Numbered from the stretch's first letter, positions 11,776-22,386 are shown. The stretch: 64,000 nt of DNA from G963666945 sp963666945 (GCA_963666945.2 CAXXRT010000017.1:1-64000), one strand, 5' to 3'. Made by a program: numbers and translations. Notes: generated by a model not told the origin, from the sequence alone.

Positions 11776-12229
11776 TTATAAAGAAAAAGACAATAACGAT
11801 TTGTCATAATCAATAAGGGCCTTAAATTTAACAAGAATATCACTCTCCCGAGCAAACCATTAATACATCTACTGCAATGTCTTTGATACATGGCATTAAT
11901 ATTGTCAAGATCGATTAAAGCAATATGAGGATCCTCTATCTTAAAATCACCAAAAGCAAGAGATTTAATAACGGCGATCTGCATAATCCGGGATTTCACC
12001 ACCCAATCCACCAGAGGACATCTCCCCCATATTTTTATCAAACACTCTGAAATTCTTCAAGAAAATTTATATCTACAACAGTTTTTGACGCCCCCCGTAT
12101 CCACGACAAAAAAAACCATCATATTTCCCATCCACAACAGTAACTAATCAGTATATGGTAGCTATTCTCTTCCAATTCAATTATTTCAATAGGGACATTA
12201 ACCCTTTTTTTCCTACTCAGTTTAATCAT
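11776..12229 (-). CDS. Retropepsin-like aspartic protease (frameshifted)
   Basis: Reading from an ATG at 12229 across frames gives MIKLSRKKRVNVPIEIIELE, then YDGFFVVDTGASKTVVDINF once one G of a G6 run near 12092-12097 is removed. After that come MSSGGLGGEIPDYAD, SLAFGDFKIEDPHIALIDL, INGLLGSDIL and FKALIDYDKSLLS before a TAA at 11776. DTGASKTVV followed by the downstream GLLGxDIL is the clan AA aspartic protease (retropepsin/gag-asp type) pattern; one monomer has one DTG and dimerises. The length of about 150 residues is typical. Frames break near 12137, 12094, 11988 and 11850. It lies between mdh and secDF. Substrate unknown. Confidence 0.65.
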
Positions 12230-12269
12230 ATAACACCATTCTTACAATTATCTAAAAAGATTCCCGAAC

Positions 12270-12277
12270 CAAATATA
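12270..12277 (-). promoter_or_regulatory. Putative -7 box for the retropepsin-like gene
   Basis: TATATTTG on the minus strand, 41 bp before the ATG at 12229 and just after the mdh terminator. It matches TAnnTTTG; no -33 element is obvious. Confidence 0.3.
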
Positions 12278-12303
12278 AAAAAAAAGCTGCCCATTAGGGC
12301 AGC
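12278..12303 (-). terminator. mdh terminator
   Basis: On the minus strand GCTGCCC-TAAT-GGGCAGC (12286-12303) is followed by a T run (12278-12285), 33 bp beyond the mdh stop. This is a classic intrinsic terminator. Confidence 0.8.
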
Positions 12304-12336
12304 CACTAACCATAAAACCGCAAAATATCCAATAAA

Positions 12337-13282
12337 CTAATCTATAACGCACATATCTGTAAGAACATTCATTGTCGATTTAACTGCTTTAGCAGACTCG
12401 TCTAGCAAAGCTTTCTCCTGAACATTCAATTCAACTTCAATAATTTTTTCAATACCATTTTTACCAAGAACAACAGGTACACCAAGATATATGTCATCAT
12501 GACCATATTCACCTTCAAGGTAAGCACAAACAGGGAAAATCCTTTTTTGATCTCTTACGATTGCTTCTACCATTTGAGCAGCAGCAGCAGCACAGGAGCA
12601 TACCATGCAGAAGTACCCATAAGGTTAACTAATTCGCCACCCCCAAACTTAGTTCTCTCAATAATAGCATTAAGACGTTCTTCATCTATAAGTTCTGTTA
12701 CAGGAATACCAGCTACAGTAGTGTATCTTGGAAGAGGCACCATTGTATCACCATGCCCTCTCCATAAGCAATGCTTGAATATCTTTAGGAGAGACATTCA
12801 ATTCTTCCGCAAGAAAAGATCTGTATCTGGCAGTGTCAAGAACACCAGCCATACCGAAAACCTTGTTTTTAGGAAGTCTGGAAGTCAGGTATGCACAATA
12901 AGTCATAACATCCAAAGGATTTGGAAACAACTACAATAATTGCCTCAGGCGAATACTTAATAGTATTTTCAGTCACTGTTCTAACAATACTGGCATTAGT
13001 AGCAATAAGGTCATCTCTACTCGATTCCCGGACGACGAGGTAGTCCTGATGTTATAACAATAACCTCGGAACCAGCAGTCTTCTCGTAATCGTTAGTATA
13101 CCCCTTTAATACGGGTATTGTAATAATTTACCGGTGGCAGTTTCCCACATATCAAGAGCTTTCCCTTCAGCAAGGCCTTCTTTGATATCTATAAGAACAA
13201 CCTCATTAGCAATTTCCTTTTGAGCTATACAATTTGCACATGTTGCGCCAACGTTGCCTGCTCCCACTACAGTAATTTTCAT
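12337..13282 (-). CDS. mdh: Malate dehydrogenase (multiple frameshifts)
   Basis: NAD-dependent malate dehydrogenase of the LDH-like type interconverts malate and oxaloacetate in the cytoplasm. The ATG at 13282 gives MKITVVGAGNVGATCANCIA, the Rossmann glycine motif. Other motifs across frames are IVLIDIKEGLAEGKALDMW-like text, ITSGLPRRPGMSRDDL (arginines that set dicarboxylate specificity), VSNPLDVMTY, GMAGVLDTARYRSFLAEEL and the active-site loop with GHGDTMVPLPRYTTVAG. The C-terminal half has EYGHDDIYLGVPVVLG. Corrected length is about 313 residues, exactly normal. Frames break near 13130, 13090, 13025, 12925, 12765 and 12600. A terminator follows, so it is probably monocistronic. Confidence 0.92.
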
Positions 13283-13329
13283 TTCTTTTATAATTAAAGA
13301 ACAACAATTAAAAAAAATTATTCTACGGG

Positions 13330-13337
13330 CAAATATA
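13330..13337 (-). promoter_or_regulatory. Putative -7 box for mdh
   Basis: TATATTTG on the minus strand, 47 bp before the mdh ATG, matches TAnnTTTG. The upstream element is not clear. Confidence 0.3.
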
Positions 13338-13528
13338 AACAGTTTTTTAAATCAAGAAATTTTTCTTTAATAAAATTTCAAAAAAAATCTACGGAATCGT
13401 TTTCGTCCCTTAATATTTCAACCTTATTTCACAATTACTAAATTAAAGCTATACAAGAATTTCATTAGCTTTATTTTTTTATTAATTTAGTAGATAAATA
13501 ATTGAACACACAAAGAAAACCCATAGAT

Positions 13529-16528
13529 ATGAACGAAATTCAGATAAGCAAAATTTACAAAAAGAAGAAAAACGATAGAGATATTTTTCAGGAATTAATG
13601 CCATTTAAGGTAAAAGAAATATTGCTTATTGCTACTTATTACGATGCTTATACCATAGTAAGAGAAGGACAGTTCTCCGACAAAATATTTGGAGAATATT
13701 TACAATTAAACCTCTACGCAGCACCACGATTCACAAGTGTTACAAACGAGGAAGAAGCGATGAATGCTATGAATCAACGGCATTTCGACCTAATAATCAT
13801 CATGGCAGGCCTGGACAAAGAAAGCCCAATTACAATAAGCAAACACCTAAAGGAGAGATCACCAGGCACACCAATATTAATGCTAGTAAACAACAATTCA
13901 GACCTCACCTATTTCACCAATATCAGTGATAATCTGGCAGACACAATAGAAAGAATCTTTGTATGGAACGGTTCTACCAAGGTCTTTATGGCAATGACCA
14001 AATACATAGAAGATAAAATGAATCTCGATCCAGATGTAAAGATAGGTGATGTAAGGGTAATTCTTCTTGCAGAAGACTCCGTTAAATACTATTCCAGATA
14101 TTTACCATTGTTATACACTTCAATAATGATGCAGACTCAGGAAGTCATTAAAGAAGAAAGTCATACCGATGAGATGCACAAAATATTAAAGATGCGTGCA
14201 AGACCCAAGGTTATACTGGTCAGCTCATATGAAGAAGCTATAGAAATTGTAGATAAATACAAAAACAACCTAATATGTGTTATATCCGACGTCAGTTATT
14301 TCAGGAACGGAAAGATTGACGATGATGCAGGAGTAGATTTAATTAGCTATGTAAATTCAAAAGACGACAGAATACAGATACCCTGTCTTTTACAAAGCCA
14401 CGATGCGTCGAATGCATTAAGAGCCAGCATTATCGGGGCAGACTTCATAAACAAAAACTCCGATACCCTTGCACTGGAGATAAATACATACATAAACGAG
14501 AAACTGGGATTCGGCGATTTCATATTCAAAAACCAGCTGGGAAAGACAATTGACATAGCCCGTTCTATAGAAGAATTCGAGAAAAAGCTCAGTTATGTCC
14601 CCGATGAATCACTTCTATATCATTCAAAACGTAATGGCATTTCCACATGGTTAATGGCAAGAGGAGAAATCAACCTTGCAAAAAGACTAAGAAGATACCA
14701 GATAGAGGATTTCAATTCTGTTATTGAGCTAAGAGGAATTTTGTCTAAACGTATTTGAAGCTTCAAGATTAAAAAAAACTAAGAGGACGAATTATCAATT
14801 ACAAGCAAGCCCTTGTTAATTCCAACAGATATATTACCCGACTAGGAAAAGGTTCGCTGGGAGGAAAAGGCCGTGGACTTGCCTTCCTAAGCAATTTTGT
14901 GGAAAACACACATTTTAGAAAGTTACTGCCAGATATAAACATAGAGATACCCAAAACCTCCATTTATAGGGAGTTGAAGAATTCGATAACTTCCTTGAAT
15001 TAAACAAACTAAGAGATAAGATATATTTAAAACAAGATTACAACGAAGTAAAAGAACTGTTCCTCAACGGAGACTTAAGCGAGAGTCTTTCAAAAAAACT
15101 ACGTTCGTTTATAAAAATAATGAAAAACCCATTAGCTGTACGTTCATCGGGACTATTTGAAGACTCTCTTACGCAACCATTTGCCGGCGTATATTCAACA
15201 TATATTATCACAAATAGTCACAAAAATATAGAAGTCAGACTTCAGCAACTGGAAACCGCAATTAAACTGGTCTTCGCCTCTATCTTCACAGATTCAGCAC
15301 GTTCCTATTTCAATGCCGTAGATTATAAAATAGAAGAAGAAAAAATGGCAGTCATAATACAGGAAGTAGTTGGACAGGAGATTAACGGGAAATACTACCC
15401 AAATATAAGTGGTGTTGCCCAATCATACAACTATTACCCATTCTCATATATGAAGCCAGACGACGGCTTTGCGGTTATTGCACTGGGATTGGGTATGTAT
15501 GTAGTAGGTGGGGAAAAGACACATAGATTCTGCCCCAAACAACCCAAAACTTCAGTTAGAATCAATACAGGATAAAATAAAAGATTCCCAGAAATACTTT
15601 TATGCTCTTGATCTAGAGAAACAAGATTTTTCATTAACAGATGAAGGGGAAGTTGCAGCAATATCGAAATACGATATCTCTGAAGCAGAAAAAGACGGGA
15701 CACTAAAACACTGTGCCTCAGTTTTCGATTACAGTAACGACAGACTCGAACCTTCATTAACCGTTAAGGGTCCCCGTGTAGTTGATTTTGCAAATATACT
15801 GAAATACGATCATATACCACTTGCCAAAACTCTTGATATACTCCTTGATATATTCAACCAGACAGTGGGATCGCCTATAGAGATTGAATTCGCTTTAGAT
15901 ATGAACAAAGGACGGCACGAGCTACCCACATTATATCTTCTACAAATAAAACCCCTAATAAGAAGGGAAATGGACATAGATATAAACCTTGACGATTTTA
16001 AAGACGAAGAAATTCTATTAACCTCAACCAAAGGAATGGGCAACGGCAAGATAACAACCATACAAGATGTTATTTACGTTGACGAAAACAAATTCGACAA
16101 AATAAAAAACAGAAGATATCGCAAAAGAAGTATCAGAACTAAACGAGATACTCAAAGAACAAGGCAGAGAGTACGTACTTATAGGTCCTGGAAGGTGGGG
16201 AACAAGGGATAAATTTACAGGAATACCTGTATTGTGGTCAAATATATCCAAAGCCCGTATAATTGTTGAACAGGGACTTGAGGATTTCCCATTGGATGCA
16301 TCACTGGGATCGCATTTCTTCCACAATGTAACCTCTATGAATGTCGGCTATTTTGCCATACAAAATTCAAGTGAAAACTCATTTGTAAACAAGGAATTAT
16401 TAAACAAACAGAATACAGTACACGAATATGAATACGTAAAACATATAGAATTCAATTCACCACTACATATCCTAATGGATGGCAAAAAGCAAATTGCAAT
16501 TATTTCTGTTCAGAGTAAGAATTCCTAA
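13529..16528 (+). CDS. Receiver-like / PEP-pyruvate-binding domain fusion protein (frameshifted)
   Basis: This is a large cytoplasmic protein of about 1,000 residues. The N-terminal part holds two receiver-like folds (HFDLIIIMAGLD around residue 95; ILLAEDS, CVISDVS and DFINKNS around 175-320). The second keeps the acidic residues of response regulators. The rest resembles the ATP-grasp N-terminal domain of PEP synthase/PPDK: GKGSLGGKGRGLAFL, NPLAVRSSGLFEDS followed by QPFAGVYSTY, then VLIGPGRWGTRD near the end. It lacks the phosphohistidine swivelling domain and the PEP-binding barrel, so it is not a complete PEP synthase. I chose the ATG at 13529; a TTG at 13502 is also in frame. Frames break near 14755, 14970, 15520 and 16110. 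The family is annotated in Bacteroidota as PEP/pyruvate-binding protein; its reaction is not known to me. Confidence 0.75.
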
Positions 16529-16537
16529 AAATAAAAT

Positions 16538-16573
16538 AAAGATGCTGTCGCAACACATGCGAAAGCATCTTTT
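16538..16573 (+). terminator. Terminator after the receiver/PEP-binding gene
   Basis: AAAGATGCT (16538-16546) pairs with AGCATCTTT (16564-16572), with TCGC/GCGA pairing inside, then Ts. It begins 10 bp after the stop. Confidence 0.75.
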
Positions 16574-16592
16574 AAAATTGAATTATATACTA

Positions 16593-16649
16593 TAAATTGA
16601 ATTAGTCAAGATTTAGTCTGACCTTTAAAATGCATACTAATTCAATTTA
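16593..16649. repeat. 14-bp perfect inverted repeat
   Basis: TAAATTGAATTAGT (16593-16606) and its exact complement (16636-16649) are separated by 29 bp, between two convergent terminators. The arms are AT-only apart from one G, so this could be a weak cruciform or a trace of a lost element. Confidence 0.5.
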
Positions 16650-16656
16650 GAGTAAC

Positions 16657-16687
16657 AAAAAATCCAGCCCTTAAAAGGCCGGATTTT
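16657..16687 (-). terminator. Terminator of the central minus-strand cluster
   Basis: On the minus strand AAAATCCGGCC and GGCTGGATTTT form an imperfect GC-centred hairpin ending in a run of six Ts, 70 bp beyond the stop of the M64 gene. It is the natural end of the 30-kb cluster. Confidence 0.65.
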
Positions 16688-16757
16688 AAACTGCATATAA
16701 AAACTTGGGAAACGTAAATTCTATGTTTATATACAGAAATTTTAGGGTTATATATCA

Positions 16758-18050
16758 TTATCTGACCACTACATATGGAGGGGCATGCACAATAGACGAA
16801 GATTTTGTAACTTTAGAATAAAACTCACTAGCTATATTAGTATCTTTCACCTTATCGTTTGCTATAAAATGCTCAAAGGTATACTGCATTCCGCTTAGTT
16901 CACAAATACGCTTTACAATCGCTTCTCTACTTGGGGCATTAAAATATGGGCGCATATCGTCCATTACACTTTTCAATTCCGGACGCCACACTCCCATAGC
17001 ATATTTATATCCTCCTTCGAAAGCATCAACCTCTTCATATCCCTCTACTCCTATAAAATGACTCCATTTAATGGTCGACAGGTCATCAGTTAAATCTATA
17101 TTGGGATAAAAGCCATATTGCTCATTTTGCTTTATCCAATCCTTATTTAATTGAGGAAGTTCCTCGTTTGAATATATATATTCATCAATTAACTTAGCAA
17201 AAGCGTGTCCTCCAGCTTCATGCTGAACCACTCCCTTAAAAGTCTCATAAGGCTTCTGATTGCACATAGGACATATTGCAATGGAGGCTCCATCGGTAAA
17301 CATATAACAGGTCCCGGCATAACGACTGCTATTAGCGACCAGAATAATCACAGTCTCACTTAAATTATCATTGATAGGAGCTTTTTTTGCATATTTAAAA
17401 CAAAGACTTGTATCACAACTCATCAGAGTTGATGTTGCAGACTCGTAGGTAGCACTGAATTTATTATCTACACGTGAACTATAATCACTTATTCCCTCAT
17501 CGTTTGATATAGCGCGTACAATCCAAGTCGTAAAATAATCACGATAAGATTTGTAGGGTTCAATATCAAATAGATGTTCAACAGCTTGTTCCATTGACTT
17601 GTCATATTTACCTCCCGACACACAATCCTCTGCTATAAATCCATCCCCCAAAAGCACAATATTAATTCCATTTCCTACAGAAGCCTTGGTATACGAGTAG
17701 TAAGAACCATCCAACAATCCTGCCTCCTGTCTAACAGAAATTGTTTCAGTTAAGCCAGAAAGTGTGGTCACAGAAACATCACCCTCACGCACTTCCAATA
17801 AATTATTTGCTGCAATCTCTATTTTAAGCTCACTCTTGCTATTCTGCTCCAAAAATTTAATCCAATCGTAAGATGTTGAAACTTTCCAATCCTCATCACT
17901 ATCAATATTTATAGTTACAATCTCTCCCTCAGATATTACTTCTATTAGTTTGGTTTTAATATTTAAATAAGATACCGCCTTATCATCTCCACAAGCACCA
18001 AATATAAACAATACAAGAAGAAAATAAATTATATTTTTAAAACGTTTCAT
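16758..18050 (-). CDS. BACON-domain M64 metallopeptidase lipoprotein
   Basis: A surface or periplasmic lipoprotein: signal peptide with lipobox FGAC (Cys20), a BACON domain (about 28-110, with DEDWKVSTSYDWIKF and ISVRQEAG), then an M64-type zinc peptidase domain beginning NGINIVLLGDGF. The metal site HEAGGH (277-282) is followed by LIDEY, the arrangement of the IgA-peptidase M64 family. The family is named for an IgA-cleaving enzyme; in gut and environmental Bacteroidota the substrates are mostly unknown. It is the last gene of the cluster, 35 bp after the DUF1573 gene. The frame is intact and the length (430 residues) is normal. Confidence 0.9.
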   Translation of the reverse strand: MKRFKNIIYFLLVLFIFGACGDDKAVSYLNIKTKLIEVISEGEIVTINIDSDEDWKVSTSYDWIKFLEQNSKSELKIEIAANNLLEVREGDVSVTTLSGLTETISVRQEAGLLDGSYYSYTKASVGNGINIVLLGDGFIAEDCVSGGKYDKSMEQAVEHLFDIEPYKSYRDYFTTWIVRAISNDEGISDYSSRVDNKFSATYESATSTLMSCDTSLCFKYAKKAPINDNLSETVIILVANSSRYAGTCYMFTDGASIAICPMCNQKPYETFKGVVQHEAGGHAFAKLIDEYIYSNEELPQLNKDWIKQNEQYGFYPNIDLTDDLSTIKWSHFIGVEGYEEVDAFEGGYKYAMGVWRPELKSVMDDMRPYFNAPSREAIVKRICELSGMQYTFEHFIANDKVKDTNIASEFYSKVTKSSSIVHAPPYVVVR

Positions 18051-18085
18051 TGCATAAATTATTTCAATTTAATTCTTTATATAAA

Positions 18086-19177
18086 TTAACTCTGCACAAC
18101 CTGCCCCTCTATCCAAAGCTTATATTGTGAGTTTTTGGGATCATTACAAAACAGAGTGATTGATTTTTGTTGTGTACCTCTACGTCCAGAACTATTAAAT
18201 TCAATTTCAATATTGCCAGATTTCCCCGGGGCCAGAATTCTTTTACCTATTACCACTCCGGTACAACCACAAGTAGTTTGTACCTTATGAATTATTAAAT
18301 TTGCCCTTCCATTATTTTGTATTTTATAAGAATGTTTTACTTTATCGCCTTGTTTTATCTTCCCGAAATCAAAACGCGCTTCATCAATATTTAAAACTGG
18401 ATATCTGTTATCAGTAAGATGTTTTGATTTTTCAAAGTTTTCAAAAATATCTCCCTCCACCGTCACAATAACCGGTTTATTTTCCCCTTCTATTTTAAAA
18501 AGTATGCTTTTAAAAAATTTTCCGAGATTTGCCACATTACTTTCTGATACAATAATCTCAATTTTGCCACATCTATTCGGTGCAATGGTTTTATCCAATA
18601 TTTTTACATCCAAACTTTTAGAAGCATTTAATGCAGAAATATGCTGATTATTAGACGTTGGATTATATATCTCTATTGTATCCCTGTAAATCTTATCCAG
18701 TATAACTTTTCCGATTGATACCTGCTTCTTATTACATAAAAGGTTACCAAAAGTAAATACAAATTTCTTTTCGAACGAAATTGGTTCAGCCTCTCTTTCT
18801 CCTTGTAATAGAAACTCAATAAGTTTATCTGAATTATTATCAATCGCTGTAAGTTTTACTTTAAACTTTCCCTCATATCCAGACTCTTTGACTACACCTT
18901 TAATAATAGCCTTCTGGCCAGGTCCAATTTTTACAGGCAAATTATATAAATTTATATAATCAACAGAAGAAAGTATATTATTAACTACTACAGAATCTAC
19001 GCCACAATTATGTAGTCTAAAATTAAAAATAGCCTGCTGATTATAATGCACTTTCGCCAACTCTATCTTATCAGGTATAACCCTTATATCATGTTCCTTA
19101 CATGATATAACAGAGAAAAGTAACACTACCAAAGCGAACCTTAGTGTTATTTTAAGAAAACACTTTAAAAATCTCAT
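18086..19177 (-). CDS. DUF1573 (HYDIN/ASPM-like) lipoprotein
   Basis: A lipoprotein with several immunoglobulin-like segments, ending in a clear DUF1573 domain (RFDFGKIKQGDKVKHSY, then TTCGCTGV, LAPGKSGNIEIEFNSSGRRG). I prefer the internal ATG at 19177, which places a normal signal peptide and lipobox (VISC) at the N terminus; the frame is open to 19225. The domain is abundant in Bacteroidota surface loci and is presumed structural. Neighbours are a BACON lipoprotein (81 bp upstream of the chosen start) and the M64 peptidase downstream. Confidence 0.8.
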   Translation of the reverse strand: MRFLKCFLKITLRFALVVLLFSVISCKEHDIRVIPDKIELAKVHYNQQAIFNFRLHNCGVDSVVVNNILSSVDYINLYNLPVKIGPGQKAIIKGVVKESGYEGKFKVKLTAIDNNSDKLIEFLLQGEREAEPISFEKKFVFTFGNLLCNKKQVSIGKVILDKIYRDTIEIYNPTSNNQHISALNASKSLDVKILDKTIAPNRCGKIEIIVSESNVANLGKFFKSILFKIEGENKPVIVTVEGDIFENFEKSKHLTDNRYPVLNIDEARFDFGKIKQGDKVKHSYKIQNNGRANLIIHKVQTTCGCTGVVIGKRILAPGKSGNIEIEFNSSGRRGTQQKSITLFCNDPKNSQYKLWIEGQVVQS

Positions 19178-19257
19178 AGTTTTCCATATTTTAAAAATGA
19201 TCTCCCCTATGTTCACGATTTCCATAGGAGAGATATAATAGTGACTTTTTAGGTTAT

Positions 19258-20700
19258 TTACTCTTGACTAATTGCGTATTCTTTAACAGCTATAGCCCAA
19301 CCATCTCCCAAGTATTTTCCAGACTTATCGAATCCTGCAATATACATATGACCTGTACGAGCTTCTGCAGCTTGTGTAAAATCCAGTTTATATGAATAGT
19401 TTATCTCATTTCCTTTTTGAACAGAGCTAACAAATTCAACTTTTGCCCAATCAACAATCTTTTCTGAAGGGAAAGGATTAGATAAGTTATATATATCTGC
19501 ACTTTCACTTAAAATTACTACACGTAATCCTGCACAATGCTGACTATTAGTAGAAACATTTAGAGTTAACTCACAAGCTGTAAGTGGGCTTACAACAGAA
19601 GCATAAAAAGGATCTTCAGATACCTTAGTACCTTCAGGTGCCTCAATAATGGAAGAAACAGCATAGAATAATGATGAGTTTTTCTGGGTTAATTTAATTG
19701 ATGGATCTCCTGGATTATTCTTATCAAAATCCCCAGCCTCTTCAACATCCATAACAAATATACTCACTTCTCTAAAAAAATCCCCCCATTCGTCATTATA
19801 CTCACCATAAAATGTTACACTATACGATGAGCTATTTAAAACCTCCTGTTGGTTTATTAATGACTTTTCAACCTTTACAAAATTACAAAAATCCAGTCCA
19901 AAAGGTGTTGAGCGAAAAATTAATACTGTATCCCTTCCGCTGTTTGGAGAGGATACTACATCAAAATTATAAGTAATTGCCTCGTAGAAAGGAGACTGTT
20001 CCGGCGCAATTACAGTAAATTTAGAAACTTCTGTTGCAGCACACTCTACAGGAAACTCTTTGGTATATTCACCATTTTTTTGCTTAAAAGTGATAAGTCC
20101 TTTTCTAATTTCACTATCGTAATCTCCTGATTTCAAAGCGATGGTTGCTTTATATAGCCCCTCATCAACTTTTTCAAGCACGGCGTCATTAATCCATGAA
20201 GGCAAAGTAGTATTATCAATATCCAGCTCTACATTAGTAACGATTGGATTTATTTCAAAACTTTTAACTTCATTAGTAAAAGTAATCTTACCATCGTAAA
20301 TCGAGATAAATGGAGCTACTCCTATCTGTTTAATCTTTTGAGTTACATCTGTTTCTCCAAATTTAATTAAAATAGATGTATTTCTCTCATCAAACAGATC
20401 ATTGGCCTGTGTAGTAATAGTAAGCTCCCTTACTGTATTATCACCGCTCATAGGAGATACCTGTAACCAAGATTCATTAATATCTGATACAGACCAATCT
20501 TGTGTAGGATTAATTGTTATTTTAGTAGTAGAGGCTGTGGCAGGCAGAACTACCTCGGATATACCTACTGTTGGAATTTCAACAGGAACTTCAACCTCTT
20601 TTTCAACAATTTTTTCTTTCTCACATGATGTGAAAACAATACAAAAATTAGCCAGCACACAAAACGTTAATGTTGACAAAAATAATGATTTTTTCTTCAT
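19258..20700 (-). CDS. BACON-domain lipoprotein
   Basis: 480 residues with signal peptide and lipobox FTSC, then a Glu/Val-rich spacer (EKEKIVEKEVEVPVEIPTVG). A BACON-like domain follows (PTQDWSVSDINESWLQVSP) and then further beta-rich modules I cannot name. BACON domains are thought to tether or extend surface proteins rather than catalyse. It lies 66 bp downstream of susD, the usual place for a surface binding protein (SusE/F-like position) that presents ligand to the SusCD transporter. No enzyme motif is visible. Confidence 0.8.
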   Translation of the reverse strand: MKKKSLFLSTLTFCVLANFCIVFTSCEKEKIVEKEVEVPVEIPTVGISEVVLPATASTTKITINPTQDWSVSDINESWLQVSPMSGDNTVRELTITTQANDLFDERNTSILIKFGETDVTQKIKQIGVAPFISIYDGKITFTNEVKSFEINPIVTNVELDIDNTTLPSWINDAVLEKVDEGLYKATIALKSGDYDSEIRKGLITFKQKNGEYTKEFPVECAATEVSKFTVIAPEQSPFYEAITYNFDVVSSPNSGRDTVLIFRSTPFGLDFCNFVKVEKSLINQQEVLNSSSYSVTFYGEYNDEWGDFFREVSIFVMDVEEAGDFDKNNPGDPSIKLTQKNSSLFYAVSSIIEAPEGTKVSEDPFYASVVSPLTACELTLNVSTNSQHCAGLRVVILSESADIYNLSNPFPSEKIVDWAKVEFVSSVQKGNEINYSYKLDFTQAAEARTGHMYIAGFDKSGKYLGDGWAIAVKEYAISQE

Positions 20701-20766
20701 AATTTTATTTTTTTAGGTTAATAATATTAGGATACTATTCTTTATTAAAGAGTATCCTGTTTTAAT

Positions 20767-22329
20767 TTATAATTGATTTTGATCTTCAGCTTCATTCATA
20801 GCCGGATTTGTAATAAACTCTTTTGAAGGAATTAGCAATACAAAATTTTTGGAATTTGGCTTTAGTTTAAGAGGATAAGAATGATTAGTATTTGGATACT
20901 GTCTGGAAAACCCGGATTCCAAACGGATAATATCGAACATTCTAAAACCTTCTCCCCATAATTCTATCCTGCGCTGTATTAATATCTCATCAAGAAGTGT
21001 TTGCTTGCTACGACTTTCAGTAGAAAGAAGTGTTTGAACTTTACCATCAGGAATTAATGCCAATAATTCAGAATAATACTCATTTCTGGGACCTATTAAT
21101 TCCAACAAAAGATTACGTGCATCACCGTATTGTTCAAGCCTGCATAAGGCTTCAGCTTCATTAAGATACATTTCAGCAGCTCTCATATAAAGATAATCAC
21201 CAGTCAGAGAAGAAGGATTTTTTACATAGTATTTCTGTTGATTATATCTAACATTGGGTCCAAAGGTATTTTGAATTTCTTCCTCATCAGAGATAGAATT
21301 GGGATTAACGAACCAGTTTAACCTGATATCTAAAGGATGAATCATATCGTAAAGCCAATTCGAAACCAATTTTCTTGATGTCTCAGCATGCATTGGTAAA
21401 CGCGCATCCATATGTGCCCAAAAAGAGGCATACGCAGTAGTTTGAGTACTCGAAATCTCACTTCCCCACATCCACTCCGAGTTCGCAATGGAGTTAAATC
21501 CAGACATAAGGTCCGCCACACTCATCAACTTCATTCCTGGTTTGTGACGAGCTTTTTTGGCAGCATCAGCTGCATCTTTCCAATTATGTTGCACTAAAGC
21601 AACCCTAGACTTTATACCCCATGTAACATAAGCATCAATATGGGTTTTATTGATCTGTGACTCTGCATCTTCAAAAAAGTACAGTGCACTATCCAGATCT
21701 GAATTTATTTGTTCATATACCTGCTGAACAGTACCACGTCCTTTACCCTCTGTATTTTTATCGGTTACTTTAGTATAAACAGGAACACCGGGAGCATCCT
21801 CATTACCATTATAGGTATGCTGAAACCAACGTATAAGATTAAAATATGCAAATCCCCGCATTGCATAGGCTTGCCCCAGTAAATTGGCGCGCTGTGCCTC
21901 CTTACCAGCTTCATCAGGAGTATATGCGATAATCTCATTCATCTGATTTATTACCAGATACCACATATTCCATAACTCATAGGATGTCCATGAGGAAAAA
22001 TTGTAATATTCTCTGATTTTATAAGAGTAGTGATAATAATACCATCCATTACCCAATTCTCTCTGAACCATATCATCTCCCATCAAATCAGCTGCAATCT
22101 GGGTAGAGATCAATCCGGAAGATTGTTCCAGATTAGAAGGAGTCCATCCCGGTGCAGCCAGGGCACGATATATTCCGTCCATAGCTGCAAAGGCTCCATC
22201 TACCGATTCATATAGTTTGTCGGTAGGAATATCACTTCCTGTCTCCAGATCAAGATAATCAACACAGGAGGCAAACACTAATAATACAGAAATTGATAAC
22301 AGGAATCGTTTAAATATATTCATAGTCAT
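20767..22329 (-). CDS. SusD/RagB-family lipoprotein (pair 2)
   Basis: The surface lid of a SusCD transporter, closing over its TonB-dependent partner to capture ligand. Signal peptide and lipobox FASC, then VDYLDLETGSDIPTDKLYE; TPR-like helices (AYAMRGFAYFNLIRWFQHTY) and the usual C-terminal signature (LDEILIQRRIELWGEGFRMFD-type text, with RRIELWGEGFR). Length 520 residues. It follows its susC by 57 bp. The window shows no carbohydrate enzymes nearby, so I infer a peptide ligand as for RagB, without direct evidence. Confidence 0.95.
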   Translation of the reverse strand: MTMNIFKRFLLSISVLLVFASCVDYLDLETGSDIPTDKLYESVDGAFAAMDGIYRALAAPGWTPSNLEQSSGLISTQIAADLMGDDMVQRELGNGWYYYHYSYKIREYYNFSSWTSYELWNMWYLVINQMNEIIAYTPDEAGKEAQRANLLGQAYAMRGFAYFNLIRWFQHTYNGNEDAPGVPVYTKVTDKNTEGKGRGTVQQVYEQINSDLDSALYFFEDAESQINKTHIDAYVTWGIKSRVALVQHNWKDAADAAKKARHKPGMKLMSVADLMSGFNSIANSEWMWGSEISSTQTTAYASFWAHMDARLPMHAETSRKLVSNWLYDMIHPLDIRLNWFVNPNSISDEEEIQNTFGPNVRYNQQKYYVKNPSSLTGDYLYMRAAEMYLNEAEALCRLEQYGDARNLLLELIGPRNEYYSELLALIPDGKVQTLLSTESRSKQTLLDEILIQRRIELWGEGFRMFDIIRLESGFSRQYPNTNHSYPLKLKPNSKNFVLLIPSKEFITNPAMNEAEDQNQL

Positions 22330-22386
22330 TCTAAATTGGAATCATTGTTCATAAATATTTAATATTAAAGGTCATTTACACTCCAT

